This document shows, piece after piece, positions 42,641 through 53,322 of a DNA stretch of 64,000 nt (within the stretch, counting starts at the first letter, position 1; each line of letters begins with the position of its first letter). The stretch is taken from assembly GCF_963675165.1 (NCBI RefSeq), contig NC_087381.1, positions 1,674,001-1,738,000 of the forward strand, written 5' to 3'. A model generated the notes under the pieces. It was given only the letters and a program-made list of their open reading frames with translations. It searched no databases and was not told the origin of the DNA. The DNA comes from Halichondria panicea (taxonomy: Eukaryota; Porifera; Demospongiae; Suberitida; Halichondriidae). The position numbers and the translations under genes were made by a program.

Positions 42641-43423
42641 ACGCCTCGAGGTATAATAACAGTACATGCCGTGTAGACAGTAAAACTGTGCAACAACATG
42701 CAGTGAATTTGTCATGCATGCATGTGTGCTGACAAATTACCTTTTTTCAAGTATTCTGGCAGACCTTTGTGACAATCTATTCTTTCCTCACATTCAATAG
42801 CAGTACTCTGAAGGTTGTTTCGCTGCATGGGTTTGTAATCCTTCCAGATCGACAAACATGCAGTTTATCACTGCCATATATTGCCTTTAACAAAAGTGTC
42901 TCTCTTTACATCAGTGTTTGTTTCTAGTCAACTTCAGTGGGTTGAAGTAGAGCTTCGCATCATCAAAGTGCATAGCTATACTGGAGCAAGGTTGTTTTGT
43001 TCAATCTCTTGATCCAGTTAACTGCTTGTCCTGCTTGACCATCAACTGTGGATCCTACACATGATGGCAGTGTATGGGTCCACATTAAAAAAATTGGAAA
43101 TTTTAAAGCACATGAGGCACCTGATTAAAGCAGTAAATATAAAGTACTAGAGTGTCACAAATTAAGAGAAAGTCGACTCAATATCGATAGTTCAGTTTAT
43201 AGCAAAGGATAAAGATAAAAACATGTATATATAGTAATAATTATACCAACTCTCCCACTGCTGCATGCTGCTGGTGGAACATCAAACAGCAACTAGACCT
43301 GTCACTTTGTATTCCAATTGTCCAGTGAATGTAGTGTCTACACTATTCTTTATATAGCAGACAATTCTCAGCTGCATGACTGTTGAACATTTTTGCAAGA
43401 GAATGCACTGTTGAAGCTAGCCT

Positions 43424-43464
43424 CGATTCCAGGCCTTTCTCTTCGCGGCCTAGAATCGAGGCTT
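43424..43464. mobile_element. Short AGCCTCGATTCCAGGC palindrome
   Basis: A 41-bp inverted repeat also present at 55317-55362 in copy B, so it predates the duplication. Related to 4049-4135. Confidence 0.6.
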
Positions 43465-43569
43465 GTTGAAGTATGACAAGTTGTCACAAGTCTAGTTAAC
43501 GATTCTTACCAGACAAACACATGCCTCTAGTGTATGCATGTACATGTAGTAGTTTGGGGAGCAGCAAAC

Positions 43570-43937
43570 ATGACTACATTAGAGATAGAATCCACAGAGT
43601 AAGTTATAGCAATAAATACCTTTATAATTATAACTTCCCCCTCAGTATAATTCGGCTGGTTGAGCAATATCTGAAAGAGAACCATTTGCTCAAAACTTTG
43701 GCAACAATTCAGGTATGCCCTGCCCCTTTTTATATATGTATCTATAATTTGATGGTGTTGTGTTGCTTCGTAACCTATTCTTGTTGCCCATGACGACAGG
43801 ATGAGACGGGGTAACTCTAAATACGGAGAGTACTGATGGGTTTGTGTCAGAGATCAACCACGGTCACTGGGACACTGCTGCAGGTGATCCAGAGCCTCAA
43901 GTTACCAAACAAGACACTCATAGATCTGTACGAACAG
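43570..43937 (+). pseudogene. SMU1: SMU1 exons 1-3, broken copy
   Basis: Exon 1 (43570-43598), exon 2 (43646-43712) and exon 3 (43800-43937) match copy B and keep their splice sites. In exon 3, one G is missing from the G run after GATGAGAC, so the frame stops at once (D-E-T-G-stop). Two further small deletions follow, around 43829 and 43882. Exons 4-8 are absent downstream. Certainly non-functional as SMU1. Confidence 0.9.
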
Positions 43938-44033
43938 GTGTGTACTCTGTGACAGTGTGGGTGTGTGTGCGGGTGGGGGTAGCTTGTCTTGCAGGTCTCC
44001 CTCTATAATACAACCAGGTTAATGGCCCCAAAG

Positions 44034-44433
44034 CAGAGGTATAAATAACACATCTGACAAGTTTTCTACATTTTGTTCTGCCATCAAGTGATACTGATCG
44101 GACACTAAATTACCCATGCAATGTCCTTAGTAAAAAGGAGGGTTTATGGAAGGTAAAGTAATGCTTAGATCATAAAATAGAAGCTTACCTAGTCGTCTTG
44201 TCACTCTGCTACATAGCTATATAAATATCTAGGCCTCCTCTTGTGCAATGAACAAAGACACGTGGCTGTTATGAGATCATTATTTTAGTGCGCATGCGCA
44301 TTATAACTATGACCTTTGGCCTTCAATATTTGCATGCTAGGACACTATGACTGCGAGCAAGTAGCTAAATGGTTGGTCAAATAGGCTAATTGCTCGGAAA
44401 TTGACCAATGACCGACTGTTATTTATACCTCTG
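44034..44433. mobile_element. 400-bp element with CAGAGGTATAAATAACA ends, copy A only
   Basis: Inverted ends CAGAGGTATAAATAACA and TGTTATTTATACCTCTG. Copy B runs directly from 'ggttaatggtccctaaag' to 'tctccatagcatgtg' without it (about 56263-56288). No ORF. Its first six bases equal the CAGAGG family, but the rest of the TIR differs. Confidence 0.8.
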
Positions 44434-44689
44434 CAAATTCTCCATAGCATGTGTTTGGACCTGTGTTAGTAGGCCACCTCTTTATTGGAGTTGAGACATT
44501 AACTTGTGTGTGTCAGGATGCACGCTTGTGGGTCTATGAATTATGATCAATGTATTCTTTGTTGATTGAGTGGTCTCTATGCTTAAACTATCTGTTAAAA
44601 GTAGGGCAATACATGCGTATTGCATATTGGATCAATCAGAATCAAATAAATTATCTTGTTTGTAAACAATAAATAATAGTTAGACACTG

Positions 44690-44900
44690 TTTTGGAGGGT
44701 AGATTTAGAAGCCCAAAGGCACTGACTTAGTATCCCGAGCGTAGTTGTGACTGAGGGCTTTTAAATCACATGGACATTGACAAAACAGTGTCTAACTCAT
44801 TTAGATACTAGTGCGCATGCGCAAACCTTGCCCTCGAGGCTTGACTACAATACAATTACTTGACAACAGGATACTAAGTAAATTGCAGGTATACTAAGTC
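44690..44900. repeat. Dispersed repeat also at 23210-23440
   Basis: Shares 'gagggcttttaaatcacatg', 'catttagatactagtgcgca' and 'acttgacaacaggacact'-like sequence with the intron copy at 23210-23440, in the same order. Confidence 0.8.
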
Positions 44901-45069
44901 ACCTGTTCCAGAGGAGGTCGGACACCACTTGACCTTTCTGCTAATTATGACCTATAATTAAATTCTTTGTCACTACCCACGCTCTGCTAGATCTGCCCAT
45001 AGAACCGCCCAACTAGTACAATAGTAGCCGTGGCAACACTCGAGGCAACAATAGATCAAGACTCTAGAG

Positions 45070-45402
45070 TTAGACTGGCGGCGATAGCTGCCCGAGCGCG
45101 TAGCGCGAGCGACTGGCAAACTGCCTATCAGTCACTCGTCTCAGCGGAAGTGTAATAGATCGTACGACACTACTAAACATGAATATCGTTATAGATAATG
45201 TGGTTAAATTTTGCTATGAGATTCAGCTACTATGGAATGCACTGAATCCCCTGAAGTGTAAGTGCGGTTACAATTACAGGGCTAATATGACGTTGAGCAA
45301 TCTGATAGGCTGCAATGCTCGTTGCAGCTGAGACGAGTGACTGATAGACAGTTTGCCAGTCCCTCGCGCTACGCACGCGAGGGACTGTCGCCGCCAGTCT
45401 AA
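45070..45402. mobile_element. Inverted-repeat element with TTAGACTGGCGGCGA ends
   Basis: Arms of about 75 bp pair from TTAGACTGGCGGCGA and its complement inward, including 'gactggcaaactg' and 'tcagtcactcgtctcagc'. GC-rich arms contain 'gcgcgtagcgcgagcg'. No ORF and no clear target duplication. Confidence 0.75.
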
Positions 45403-46293
45403 ACCTAGTAACCTATTATAATTATAGCCTCTCGATCTTCTAGCTTAAGAGGCTCAGAGTCTCTGTTCATCGGTACTTTTCAAGCCAGAGTTTATTTTCT
45501 GTCTGTTTGTTTATCTGTTTCTAAACAATGGCCTGTTGTGTGCTGTATTCTGACTAGAGACTAGTGAGGATAGTGAGGACCAGGTTAACAGGTGATTAGA
45601 GGAACTGGCAGAGCTATAAGATCTATAAGCCATCGCGGTGCAGCTCAAGCAATTACTACACTTAGTAATTATGTTTGAAAATGGTATTTCAGCTCGAGGA
45701 TTTGCTACCGCCATTATAGTGCAAGAAGTGATACTTAACCTGTAGCTGCTGTTAGTTGGTAAGCTGTTGCTTTTGCAATGCTTGGTTGTGATTACCATAA
45801 TAGCCGTTCATTTTCAGGGGGGAGTTAAATTATTCATGGTTGAGCAATATTTAGTCACTTCCTGGATAATAGTTGCTGCTTGCACTACAGGTAAAGATAG
45901 GCAAGGTCGCTTCAATTTGTGTGCAAACAACCAACCATCTTTTGTATGGGAGTGATTAATTCTCAGCCATTTACTCAAACTGTAGGAAAGCGCAAACTAA
46001 TAATAATAGTAATGTTAATGGAAGAATCTGAGATATTGTTTGGTCAGAATCCCATACAGTACATTTAGTCTAACGAGTAAAAACGCAAATTTGCTCCTAT
46101 TAGTGAATATTTTGTGATGTTAGTTTGGGCATGTTAATTTGGGCAATCTTCAAATCCTCCAAAATGTAGTGCCTCAAAAATAACCTGCTATAAGGTATGT
46201 CTGGTTGATACAGGTCAAAAACCATCTAGGTAAGGCTGCCTCAGGCTCCCTATATACCACAAGTATATGGAAGTAGTCTACAGTCAAGTGGTT

Positions 46294-46612
46294 CCAGTCT
46301 TCTCTGGTGGTGGCCTGATGAATTGTGGTGATAATTAAATGAGGGTATTTTCCCTGGGAAGGTCCTGTAGTAGTTGGTTATGTAGTTCAGTCCCTGGGAG
46401 AATCCCCAGTAGCTACATGATTATGTTAGTTGGTTCAATGGTCTTGTTGTAGTTCAGTCCCTGGGTAGCCAGTCTTCTCTGGTGGTGGCCTGATGAATTG
46501 TGGTGATAATTAAATGAGGGTATTTTCCCTGGGAAGGTCCTGAGGTGGTTATGTAGTTCAGTCCCTGGGAGAATCCCCAGTAGCTACATAATTATTTTAG
46601 TTGGTTCAGTGG
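46294..46612. repeat. Tandem duplication, period about 175 bp
   Basis: Two copies starting 'ccagtcttctctggtggtgg' at 46294 and 46469, each with 'ttttccctgggaaggtcctg' and 'gggagaatccccagtagc'. A diverged third piece is at about 47575-47690. A MITE interrupts the end of the second copy. Confidence 0.85.
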
Positions 46613-46739
46613 CAGAGGAGGACAGGCAGGTGCAGCTCAAGTAATTAGCCTCTGATTACTCTCAGCAAAAACATACATGTGGGCTGATAATTAAGGCTAA
46701 TTGCCTGAGCTGCACCTGCCTGCATGTGTACCTCCTCTG
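46613..46739. mobile_element. CAGAGG-family MITE, 9-bp target duplication GTTCAGTGG
   Basis: Ends CAGAGGAGG and CCTCCTCTG with long arms ('gcaggtgcagctcaagtaat'); GTTCAGTGG repeats at 46604-46612 and 46740-46748. 127 bp. Confidence 0.9.
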
Positions 46740-46748
46740 GTTCAGTGG

Positions 46749-48052
46749 TGGTTATAGTGATATAGACTGCTAGGTTTGATGGTAAATCCCCACTGGGATG
46801 CTGATCCATATAAGTTAGTATCACCCTTTCACTAAAATGATGATCAATCGTAATTTAGAGAAATGAGGGTGGGATCCTGCTGTTTTCCATATACTGTCCT
46901 TAAATTACTGTATGAGTATTGGTGCACGTGACCCGTCTCTTGTATCTACGTGTATGTGTAGACTCAGCTAGGTTGGTCACATAGCATAATTGAAAATCTG
47001 CACTTTTCATGCACAAATCCTAGTCTAAATCTCTTTGCTAATTACTGAGGCGCACAGGCGTGTGTCCTATATACCTTCTCGGGCATGGCCTGGGAATGCT
47101 TCCATAACATTTAATCACTTTTAGAGGTCATTCTACGAAATTTAAGTGCCTCGAAAATTTTGCGCTATACAACAGTATATACGGTGTGTTGGCTACAGTG
47201 GGATTGCAAATTCGTGGTTGAGCAGTCACAGACCACATTCATTATAAACATGCACGTATTAATTTAATTGTGCAGGCAACCGGAACTAGGGCCTTGGCAT
47301 ACATGTATACGTATGCTAGTTTCTGTAAACTGTAAAGTTGTATTGATTTGCACGTTGTAATATACAACTATAGTTATACTGTATATCTATCCTTGAATAG
47401 CTGGTGAACATGAGTCGAGTTGTAGCTGTACATCCTGCATGTGCATGAGTAATCTATACACATGTACATGACTATATACTGAATGTTTGCCTTTGCTTAA
47501 TCTTCTAAAGTAAGAGACTAAGTACATGTATAATTGGATTACTGCAGCTGCAAGAGGTGGTTAGGCTTCTTCCTCTTGGTGGACTCCTGTTTGTGTAATT
47601 ATAATGGGATTTTCCCTGGGAAGGACCCATATATTGTTTTAAAGGGGCTGTCCCTGGGAAGATCCTTGTCAGTGGTCTTGTAGTGATACCCACCACCCAA
47701 CTTTAGAAGAGGATACAGAGTACCTCATTAGGCTAAAATTGAGGTGATTAGTCACATGCAACAATGACTTTACTGTTGAATTTGCACGTGACCAAACCTA
47801 ATCATATAGAGCATCATTCAACCTCCTCTGCCTCAACTTTATAGCGCACAGGCAATCTTACATAATATTTTAATGCTCTTATATTTCCTAGCAGTACAAG
47901 AAAATTATGTTCATGTATAAATTGTGCATGTGGGTACCTGTAAAACTTGTCATGGCCTTAAGAACACTCGTAAAACTTTTTCATTGCCTTGGGAATATGA
48001 GACTATAGATTTCCCCTTAGCAATCTAGCTAATGAATATTTCTTACCTCTAT
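46749..48052. other. Spacer; repeat fragments only
   Basis: Contains a diverged 'ccctgggaagg' repeat piece (about 47575-47690), a palindromic stretch at 47706-47835 ending 'acctcctctg', and a stretch at 47050-47110 similar to 63107-63160. In copy B the corresponding place holds SMU1 exons 4-8 and SRCR exons. Confidence 0.5.
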
Positions 48053-48067
48053 AGGGAGACCTCCAAC

Positions 48068-48197
48068 CAGAGGAGGTACGACATCCGCAAGTCAAAGGAA
48101 ACGTTTTAGACACATTCCTTAGGTCAAAGTTCGGAATGTGTGTGTTAAAGACACGCGGATGACACGCGGATGACACGCGGATGTCGTACCTCCTCTG
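48068..48197. mobile_element. CAGAGG-family MITE inside the SRCR pseudogene
   Basis: Ends CAGAGGAGGTACGACATCCGC-like and its complement; ACCTCCAAC repeats at 48059-48067 and 48198-48206. The intact paralogue at 61521-61540 has the target once ('gggagacctccaactatg'). Internal triplicate 'gacacgcggat'. 130 bp. Confidence 0.95.
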
Positions 48198-48589
48198 ACC
48201 TCCAACTATGAATACCCCACCATCACCACACCCACTGCTGCCATGGTAACAGCGAACGCTATTCCTAACCCTACGGTTTCTACTATCATCCCTGGCCTGA
48301 GTGATACATATTTCTACATTATCGTGGGCGTGGGTGGGTCGGCAGTGTGTGTGTTGCTGATCGGATTTCTGGTGTGCTGCATCTGCTGTGTTGCTAGGAG
48401 ACGTGAAAAGAGGCATGGCATTTGGCGATCATCCGTACACAATGGTAAGTCCTATATAATTATATATGTATTCAGTACAGTCAAGTGTTTATTCGTCGAG
48501 TCTGTTGATAGTTACCTCTAACTTACAATGTAGCATACCCTAATTGTAGTGCAATTTCAGAACTGTCCATTTTAAAGTTCAGTGTAACA

Positions 48590-48627
48590 CACCACACACA
48601 CACCACACGTACATACACACACACTCA

Positions 48628-48658
<31 letters not shown>

Positions 48659-48718
48659 CCCACGCACACACACACACACAACACACACACAACACACACA
48701 CACACACACACACACATA
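48590..48718. repeat. (CA)n microsatellite in an intron
   Basis: Interrupted CA repeat immediately before the tail exon of the SRCR pseudogene; the functional copy has a shorter CA tract at the same place (61888-61938). Confidence 0.95.
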
Positions 48719-49514
48719 GGAACTCATCAAAATGGCCCTAGGCTAAGCAACGGTAATTCTCGATGGTCACACAAAAGAAACTCCAAACTAGTGATGGAGA
48801 AACGGTCAGCGATTTTGCCGACCCCCTGAACCCTGCTGAAATGAATGGTTTCACTCACACACCGAGCTCTGTCTCTGACAGTGATCCTAACTTGGACTAC
48901 AAACCAGAAATGTTGCTGGAATTTAAACCAGGACATTTCGATCCACACTACGAGAATTTACCGCAAAGGCCTAATGTTACTGTGAGCAATACGATCTCCA
49001 GCCCAGCGAGCCCATCCCCTGGTCACGACGAACTAGAGTTTCTGCCTCACAACTACAACAATTATAAGTGTATGGATGGTCACATGACTGGCAAACAATT
49101 TTCAAATAAGCAGTAATTATATTGTATCATATCATTTTTTGCTCCAACAAGTCTCTTAATGATTAATTTCTCTCCACCCCATTCTGCACGTACTGTACAC
49201 ATATAATTATTGTAGTCACGTGTTGACAATCTGAAATAACGAATTCACATGACTTATATTACAAAGTGTACGGTCGTGTATAACATTAATTATCCATGCA
49301 TGCATGGGGCAGTATTGTGTTGAGCTGGGACTTTCATACTATCCCCAATGGGATCGACCTATATACATGCTATATAAAACCGCTCCGCCGCTAGGTGCTG
49401 CTAACATTATTCATTGTCAGTGACTTAATTACTGCTAAGTACGTGACTTAGCACATTAATTAGTGACATTACAAACAATTAAGTAAATGTGGTATAGAGG
49501 ATAACACAATATAC

Positions 49515-49930
49515 AACTAGTGTTCAAGCTGGCGCTGTGCTAATGCCTCTCGCCATGTTTTTGCTTTCGCTGAAAAGTTATATTAGTTTCTATAATGAAT
49601 TTTATATAAAGTTAGCTTATCTATATAAAGTCACTGAGAAGAAAAGACTTATTTACATGCATCTATTGTTGTATTATGTGGACCTCAAGAAAGAAGAAAA
49701 TTGATTTGTAGTTCAGCATATATAATATCTAAGAAGAAAAGACCTGTGTACATGCATAATTATTGTTATCTATAATATTATTGTTATATGGTAGTGTGTT
49801 TTGTGGCTTACCAGGCCTTCAGCCAGGAGGATCTGGATCTGGATCTTGGAGTCTTACACATGGGGAATGAGCACGCATGCGCATTACATCCACAGGAATA
49901 ATTAAAGGGTGTGTCCAAAGAGATCAATTT
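49515..49930. repeat. Segment present in inverted orientation at 62695-63105
   Basis: 'gtgctaatgcctctcgcc', 'gagaagaaaagacttattta' and 'ggaataattaaagggtgtgt' all occur in reverse complement and reverse order at 62695-63105. It lies 3' of the SRCR tail in both copies. Confidence 0.9.
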
Positions 49931-49934
49931 CACA

Positions 49935-50320
49935 AATGGCTACTGCTAGCTAGCTGTTTTAACAGATATTTTCTGAGTATTGTAGCTAACAAAAAGCTAG
50001 CGCTTTAGTGCAAGGCTAACTCATATGTTGAATAGAAAGTTTGTGCGGACAGATGATGCTATGAAATATTCTGAAGAGACTGCAACAGCCTTCAATGTGA
50101 GTCAAACTAGCCATAACTCGAGAAAGAAGCTTTAGTTTGCTAATCCACGAATCAAAATCCAAGAGAACGTGGCTAGAAGCCTATAGAAGCTGTTAGCTTT
50201 CGTCGCATTGCAACCGTTGAGCAGTTATAGCTGGAATACACACACACACACACAGACAGACACACACACAGTCAGCTTTACCGTATCCCTCGTGCGGCTA
50301 CGCCTCGAGGCATAACTAGT
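49935..50320. repeat. Dispersed repeat with 'gtcgcattgcaaccgttga'
   Basis: Also found at about 42190-42470 and 54190-54510 (in copies A and B) and, diverged, at about 32920-33050. Includes 'agaaagtttgtgcg' and 'gactgcaacagccttca'. It contains a CA tract here. Confidence 0.8.
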
Positions 50321-50470
50321 GAGTCACAATATAGGGTAGTGTGTTTGTGTGTCTGTGTGTGTAGAGTCATCCTTGAGCAGCTGTAGTTTTTTTTTGTTTT
50401 TTTGTGAAAACACACATGTAATGGCAGAAATTTGTAATGTATAAATAAATGAGAAAAAGTTTAAAAAAGT

Positions 50471-51277
50471 TTATTCTTCGCCGCTGCTGGCCTGGGGAAC
50501 ATTGCCCTCAGAGCAGGCTAGGTTTATGTCCATGTGGTCTTTGATTGGGTGGTTCTTTGAGGATCGACTTCCCCTAATACACATTATTGCACTTCTCAGG
50601 ATAGCAAAGGAGAGTTTGCATCTCAGCCAGCCCATTAGTATGCTGTATTGCATTTCTTTTTTTTGAGCTAGCTTATCTGCAAGTCTTTTGTAAAAAGTCT
50701 GTGCTTCTCTACCCATGCCTCCGGAGGTTGACATCACCAGCGGGGTGAACACACCATGTTTGATTTCTAGAATTCTTTGGCCATAAGTTCGTTTTTTCTC
50801 GTCTTCATGCCTTTTATAGACTGCAGAGAGCCTTCCCGACCTGTTGCTTCGAGCGTTTGGGTGGAACACTCTTACATCGAAAAAAGTGTCCTGTCCTGCG
50901 GTCCAGAAGCTTCTTGCACGTATATCCAGTCTTGCACCGTCATTTATGTTTGTTGAGGCTAAGCGGAAGGATTCACCTGTGAATGGTTGAAGGTGAGGTT
51001 CTGTGGCCACGTTTGGGCATACTTCGGTGAGCAATTGTGCCGTTATGTCTCTGATTTCATTGTGGCGTAAGGTGGGGTATCCTCCCATGGGGCAGGTCAT
51101 TACATGGTCAATTTGAAATGCCTTACCACAGTTGCACAGCCTTGGTGTATTTGGTAGTACCCATCCATATCTTAGGCACACTGCATCTCTAAATTCCCCC
51201 TTGTGTAGGTGGAACCCCTGCTCTGATAGAGGTAGGACGGATATAGCCAGGAGAATGACCCTCGTTCTTTGGCTCAA
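50471..51277 (-). CDS. Retroelement C-terminal region (CCHC plus restriction-like nuclease)
   Basis: 268 codons from ATG 51277 to TAA. Cys48-x-Cys50, His58 and Cys62 form a CCHC knuckle, followed by RHNEI (71-75), Asp118 in GARLDI and Asp134 in FFDVRV, with Lys-rich helices after it. This order (CCHC, RHxxI, D...D) resembles the C-terminus of R2/R4-type non-LTR retrotransposons with a restriction-like endonuclease. Family knowledge: there the domain nicks target DNA for target-primed reverse transcription. The reverse transcriptase part is missing upstream, so this is a 5'-truncated insertion. Similar ORFs in other invertebrates are often left unnamed. Confidence 0.65.
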   Translation of the reverse strand: MSQRTRVILLAISVLPLSEQGFHLHKGEFRDAVCLRYGWVLPNTPRLCNCGKAFQIDHVMTCPMGGYPTLRHNEIRDITAQLLTEVCPNVATEPHLQPFTGESFRLASTNINDGARLDIRARSFWTAGQDTFFDVRVFHPNARSNRSGRLSAVYKRHEDEKKRTYGQRILEIKHGVFTPLVMSTSGGMGREAQTFYKRLADKLAQKKEMQYSILMGWLRCKLSFAILRSAIMCIRGSRSSKNHPIKDHMDINLACSEGNVPQASSGEE

Positions 51278-51925
51278 GTTAGACTGCTACAGCTGCTCAA
51301 TGATCAATGAAGTAAGAGTTTCTATAGGCTTCTAGTCATGTTTTCTTGGATTTTAATTCGTAGATTTGCAAAATAACGCTTGGCTCTCGAGCAAGTTATG
51401 CTTAGTTTTGCTTGGTCTCGCGGGCCATATATTATACTTTGAATATTGATACAGTTGAGCCTTGATTAACCGAACACCTGGTGTCCCCACCTCATCCGGA
51501 TGGCTGAAATATTCGGATACTGGCATGCATAATTATATACATGCATGTACATTTTTCGCGCTCGGGCCACAGAGGCACACCAACCATTTGTGCCAGACCA
51601 CCACACCATCCCATACACATGCTTATTTTTAGCCTGCATGGCCATAATTATAGAGAATGCTTGTCATAATGCCCATAATTATATTACCTTTGAGACACAA
51701 ACACCCAGGCCACATATCTCTTTGTCACATGCAGTGGACCAGAAACCTTCCTAAGCCACGGTGAAGTCACATATGTGCACTACTGTGGGTGCATGCCGTG
51801 TAGGATATAAGGAAGAATCTATTATCATAATGACTTTATCCAAAGATAGTAGCTTTGCTTTAACTAGCCAACGACCTTTAAGAACTTGACTCGCTGATAT
51901 GTATTTAACTTGGGAGTCTGAGAGA

Positions 51926-52885
51926 ATGAACTGCAGCTATCTTGCTAATGATTCCACCACAACCCTGCCAGGTGTCTACATTGCTCAAGTGGCAGTTCTC
52001 TCAGTTGCGTTTCCATTGAGCTTTATTGGGATGGTGTTGAATATTGTCTTTATCTGTCAAAAGAAAACTAACTTTCTAGCAAGAAGGATAGTCTACCTAA
52101 CTGTCGTCACTACACTACAGCTTGGAACGTTGTGGTTTTCAAGCATTCCTACATTCAAACGAGATCCTCCCATTTCACGGTACCAATTTTGTGTTGACGG
52201 TGCAACCTTGTATTTGAGTGCAACAGTTGGTTCAGTATGGATGATGGCTATACTGGTCTGCTCTACCTGCTTTAGTCTGGTAACACAACTGTGTGGTTGT
52301 TCATGTTGTTTCTCAAGAAGGCTTTGTTTTCGAAATTACTGTTTGGAACTTTTGCTTGTCATGATAACATTGCTTATTGGGTTGGTGTTCAGTATGTTTA
52401 CATATAAAACTATTAGATTGATCATAGATATAGACACAGCATCACTATATTTTTTCCTATTACCGCTTGCAATAGTGATGATAAGCTCGATAGGAAACAT
52501 TATTCTAATTATCTGGTTTTGTACTAGACTATGTATATGGAGAAGGCAAATCACAAGGAAAAAAGCCGCGGCTGCACTAATACTGAAAGAAATTGGATTG
52601 TTTAAAGCTCTATTGGTATTGATATTGTGTTTCATGCCATCTCCATGGTTTTCAGTCATAGGGCAAACAATCGTTGCACCTTTTATATCGTATTTCCCAC
52701 TCCTAATTTTTGGCAGCTTGTACTACAGCTTTCGTAGCAGAACCAGTGCAGATATTGAGACGGCTGGTCCAGGACTACAAACTAGTCCACCCTCCACTAT
52801 ACCTACGAACACAGCCGAGCATGCTCCCAACTTCCTGAGCCCAAGTACAAATGAGCCTTCAGAGGTGACGCCATTGATAACATGA
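51926..52885 (+). CDS. Seven-transmembrane receptor-like protein, copy B
   Basis: A single exon, 319 codons, ATG 51926 (MNCSYLANDS) to TGA; an in-frame ATG at 51899 is also possible, but copy A lacks it. Same seven hydrophobic segments, Cys before segment 3 (QFCVDGATLYL), the Cys-rich loop CGCSCC, and the tail HAPNFLSPSTNEPSEVTPLI. Segments 1 and 2 (SFIGMVLNIVFIC) are almost identical to copy A, while the loops differ by small in-frame indels, which suggests both genes are under coding constraint. AATAAA at 53317-53322 may be its polyadenylation signal. Confidence 0.8.
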   Translation: MNCSYLANDSTTTLPGVYIAQVAVLSVAFPLSFIGMVLNIVFICQKKTNFLARRIVYLTVVTTLQLGTLWFSSIPTFKRDPPISRYQFCVDGATLYLSATVGSVWMMAILVCSTCFSLVTQLCGCSCCFSRRLCFRNYCLELLLVMITLLIGLVFSMFTYKTIRLIIDIDTASLYFFLLPLAIVMISSIGNIILIIWFCTRLCIWRRQITRKKAAAALILKEIGLFKALLVLILCFMPSPWFSVIGQTIVAPFISYFPLLIFGSLYYSFRSRTSADIETAGPGLQTSPPSTIPTNTAEHAPNFLSPSTNEPSEVTPLIT

Positions 52886-53316
52886 AGGACTGATTATAAC
52901 GGTATAGTCATTTCCTGTTCTTTCTATTTCCTGTGTAACAGTTGTATAATGTTAATTGTACCTGCATAAGTTCTTATTACTAGTTAACACTTCTTTTGTA
53001 TAGGTCTATCTTATTGCTTTATGCTCTAGCCCGGCGGCCTGCTCCTATAGCGGCGCCCTTTGTGTATGGGAGCATCTGTACCATGTTTCACTGTCTTTGT
53101 TGTCTTAGCATTTACCGTCTATGTTTTGCATACTGTCAGTTGATCTATGGTTGAATGTTATTAATCTTAATCTTAAACTGCCGCACGCTACTCGGTGCAC
53201 GGACTCAATTTCGAAGAAAATGTACCTTTTAATTACCCTTACAAATAAAAATAATACGAGTGATGCAAGCTATACGCTGCATGTGGTAATGCCGTTTTGC
53301 TTCGCTCAAAAGTGTC

Positions 53317-53322
53317 AATAAA
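53317..53322 (+). promoter_or_regulatory. Possible polyadenylation signal AATAAA
   Basis: About 430 bp after the stop of the copy B 7TM gene, in a stretch homologous to the 3' flanks of the other copies. Confidence 0.4.

Larger units (their letters stand above)
39525..44520 (+). repeat. Segmental duplication copy A (7TM-SMU1 part)
   Basis: Homologous to 51425-56355 in the same order and orientation: 5' flank, 7TM gene, 3' flank, spacer repeats, SMU1 exons 1-3 and the following intron. The SRCR tail (47940-49280 versus 61440-62540) continues the same order. Differences are mostly small indels plus element insertions. Confidence 0.85.
48053..49115 (+). pseudogene. SRCR receptor 3' end, broken copy
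   Basis: Homologous to 61522-62303. The membrane exon (48053-48444; SDTYFYIIVGVGGSAVCVLL) is split by a MITE at 48068-48197. The tail exon begins at 48720; two extra bases near 48803 shift the frame to a stop at 48827. Beyond the shift the old frame still reads DPLNPAEMNGFTHTPSS. The PPxY site of copy B is changed to PSPGH. No SRCR domain exons precede it. A dead copy. Confidence 0.85.
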
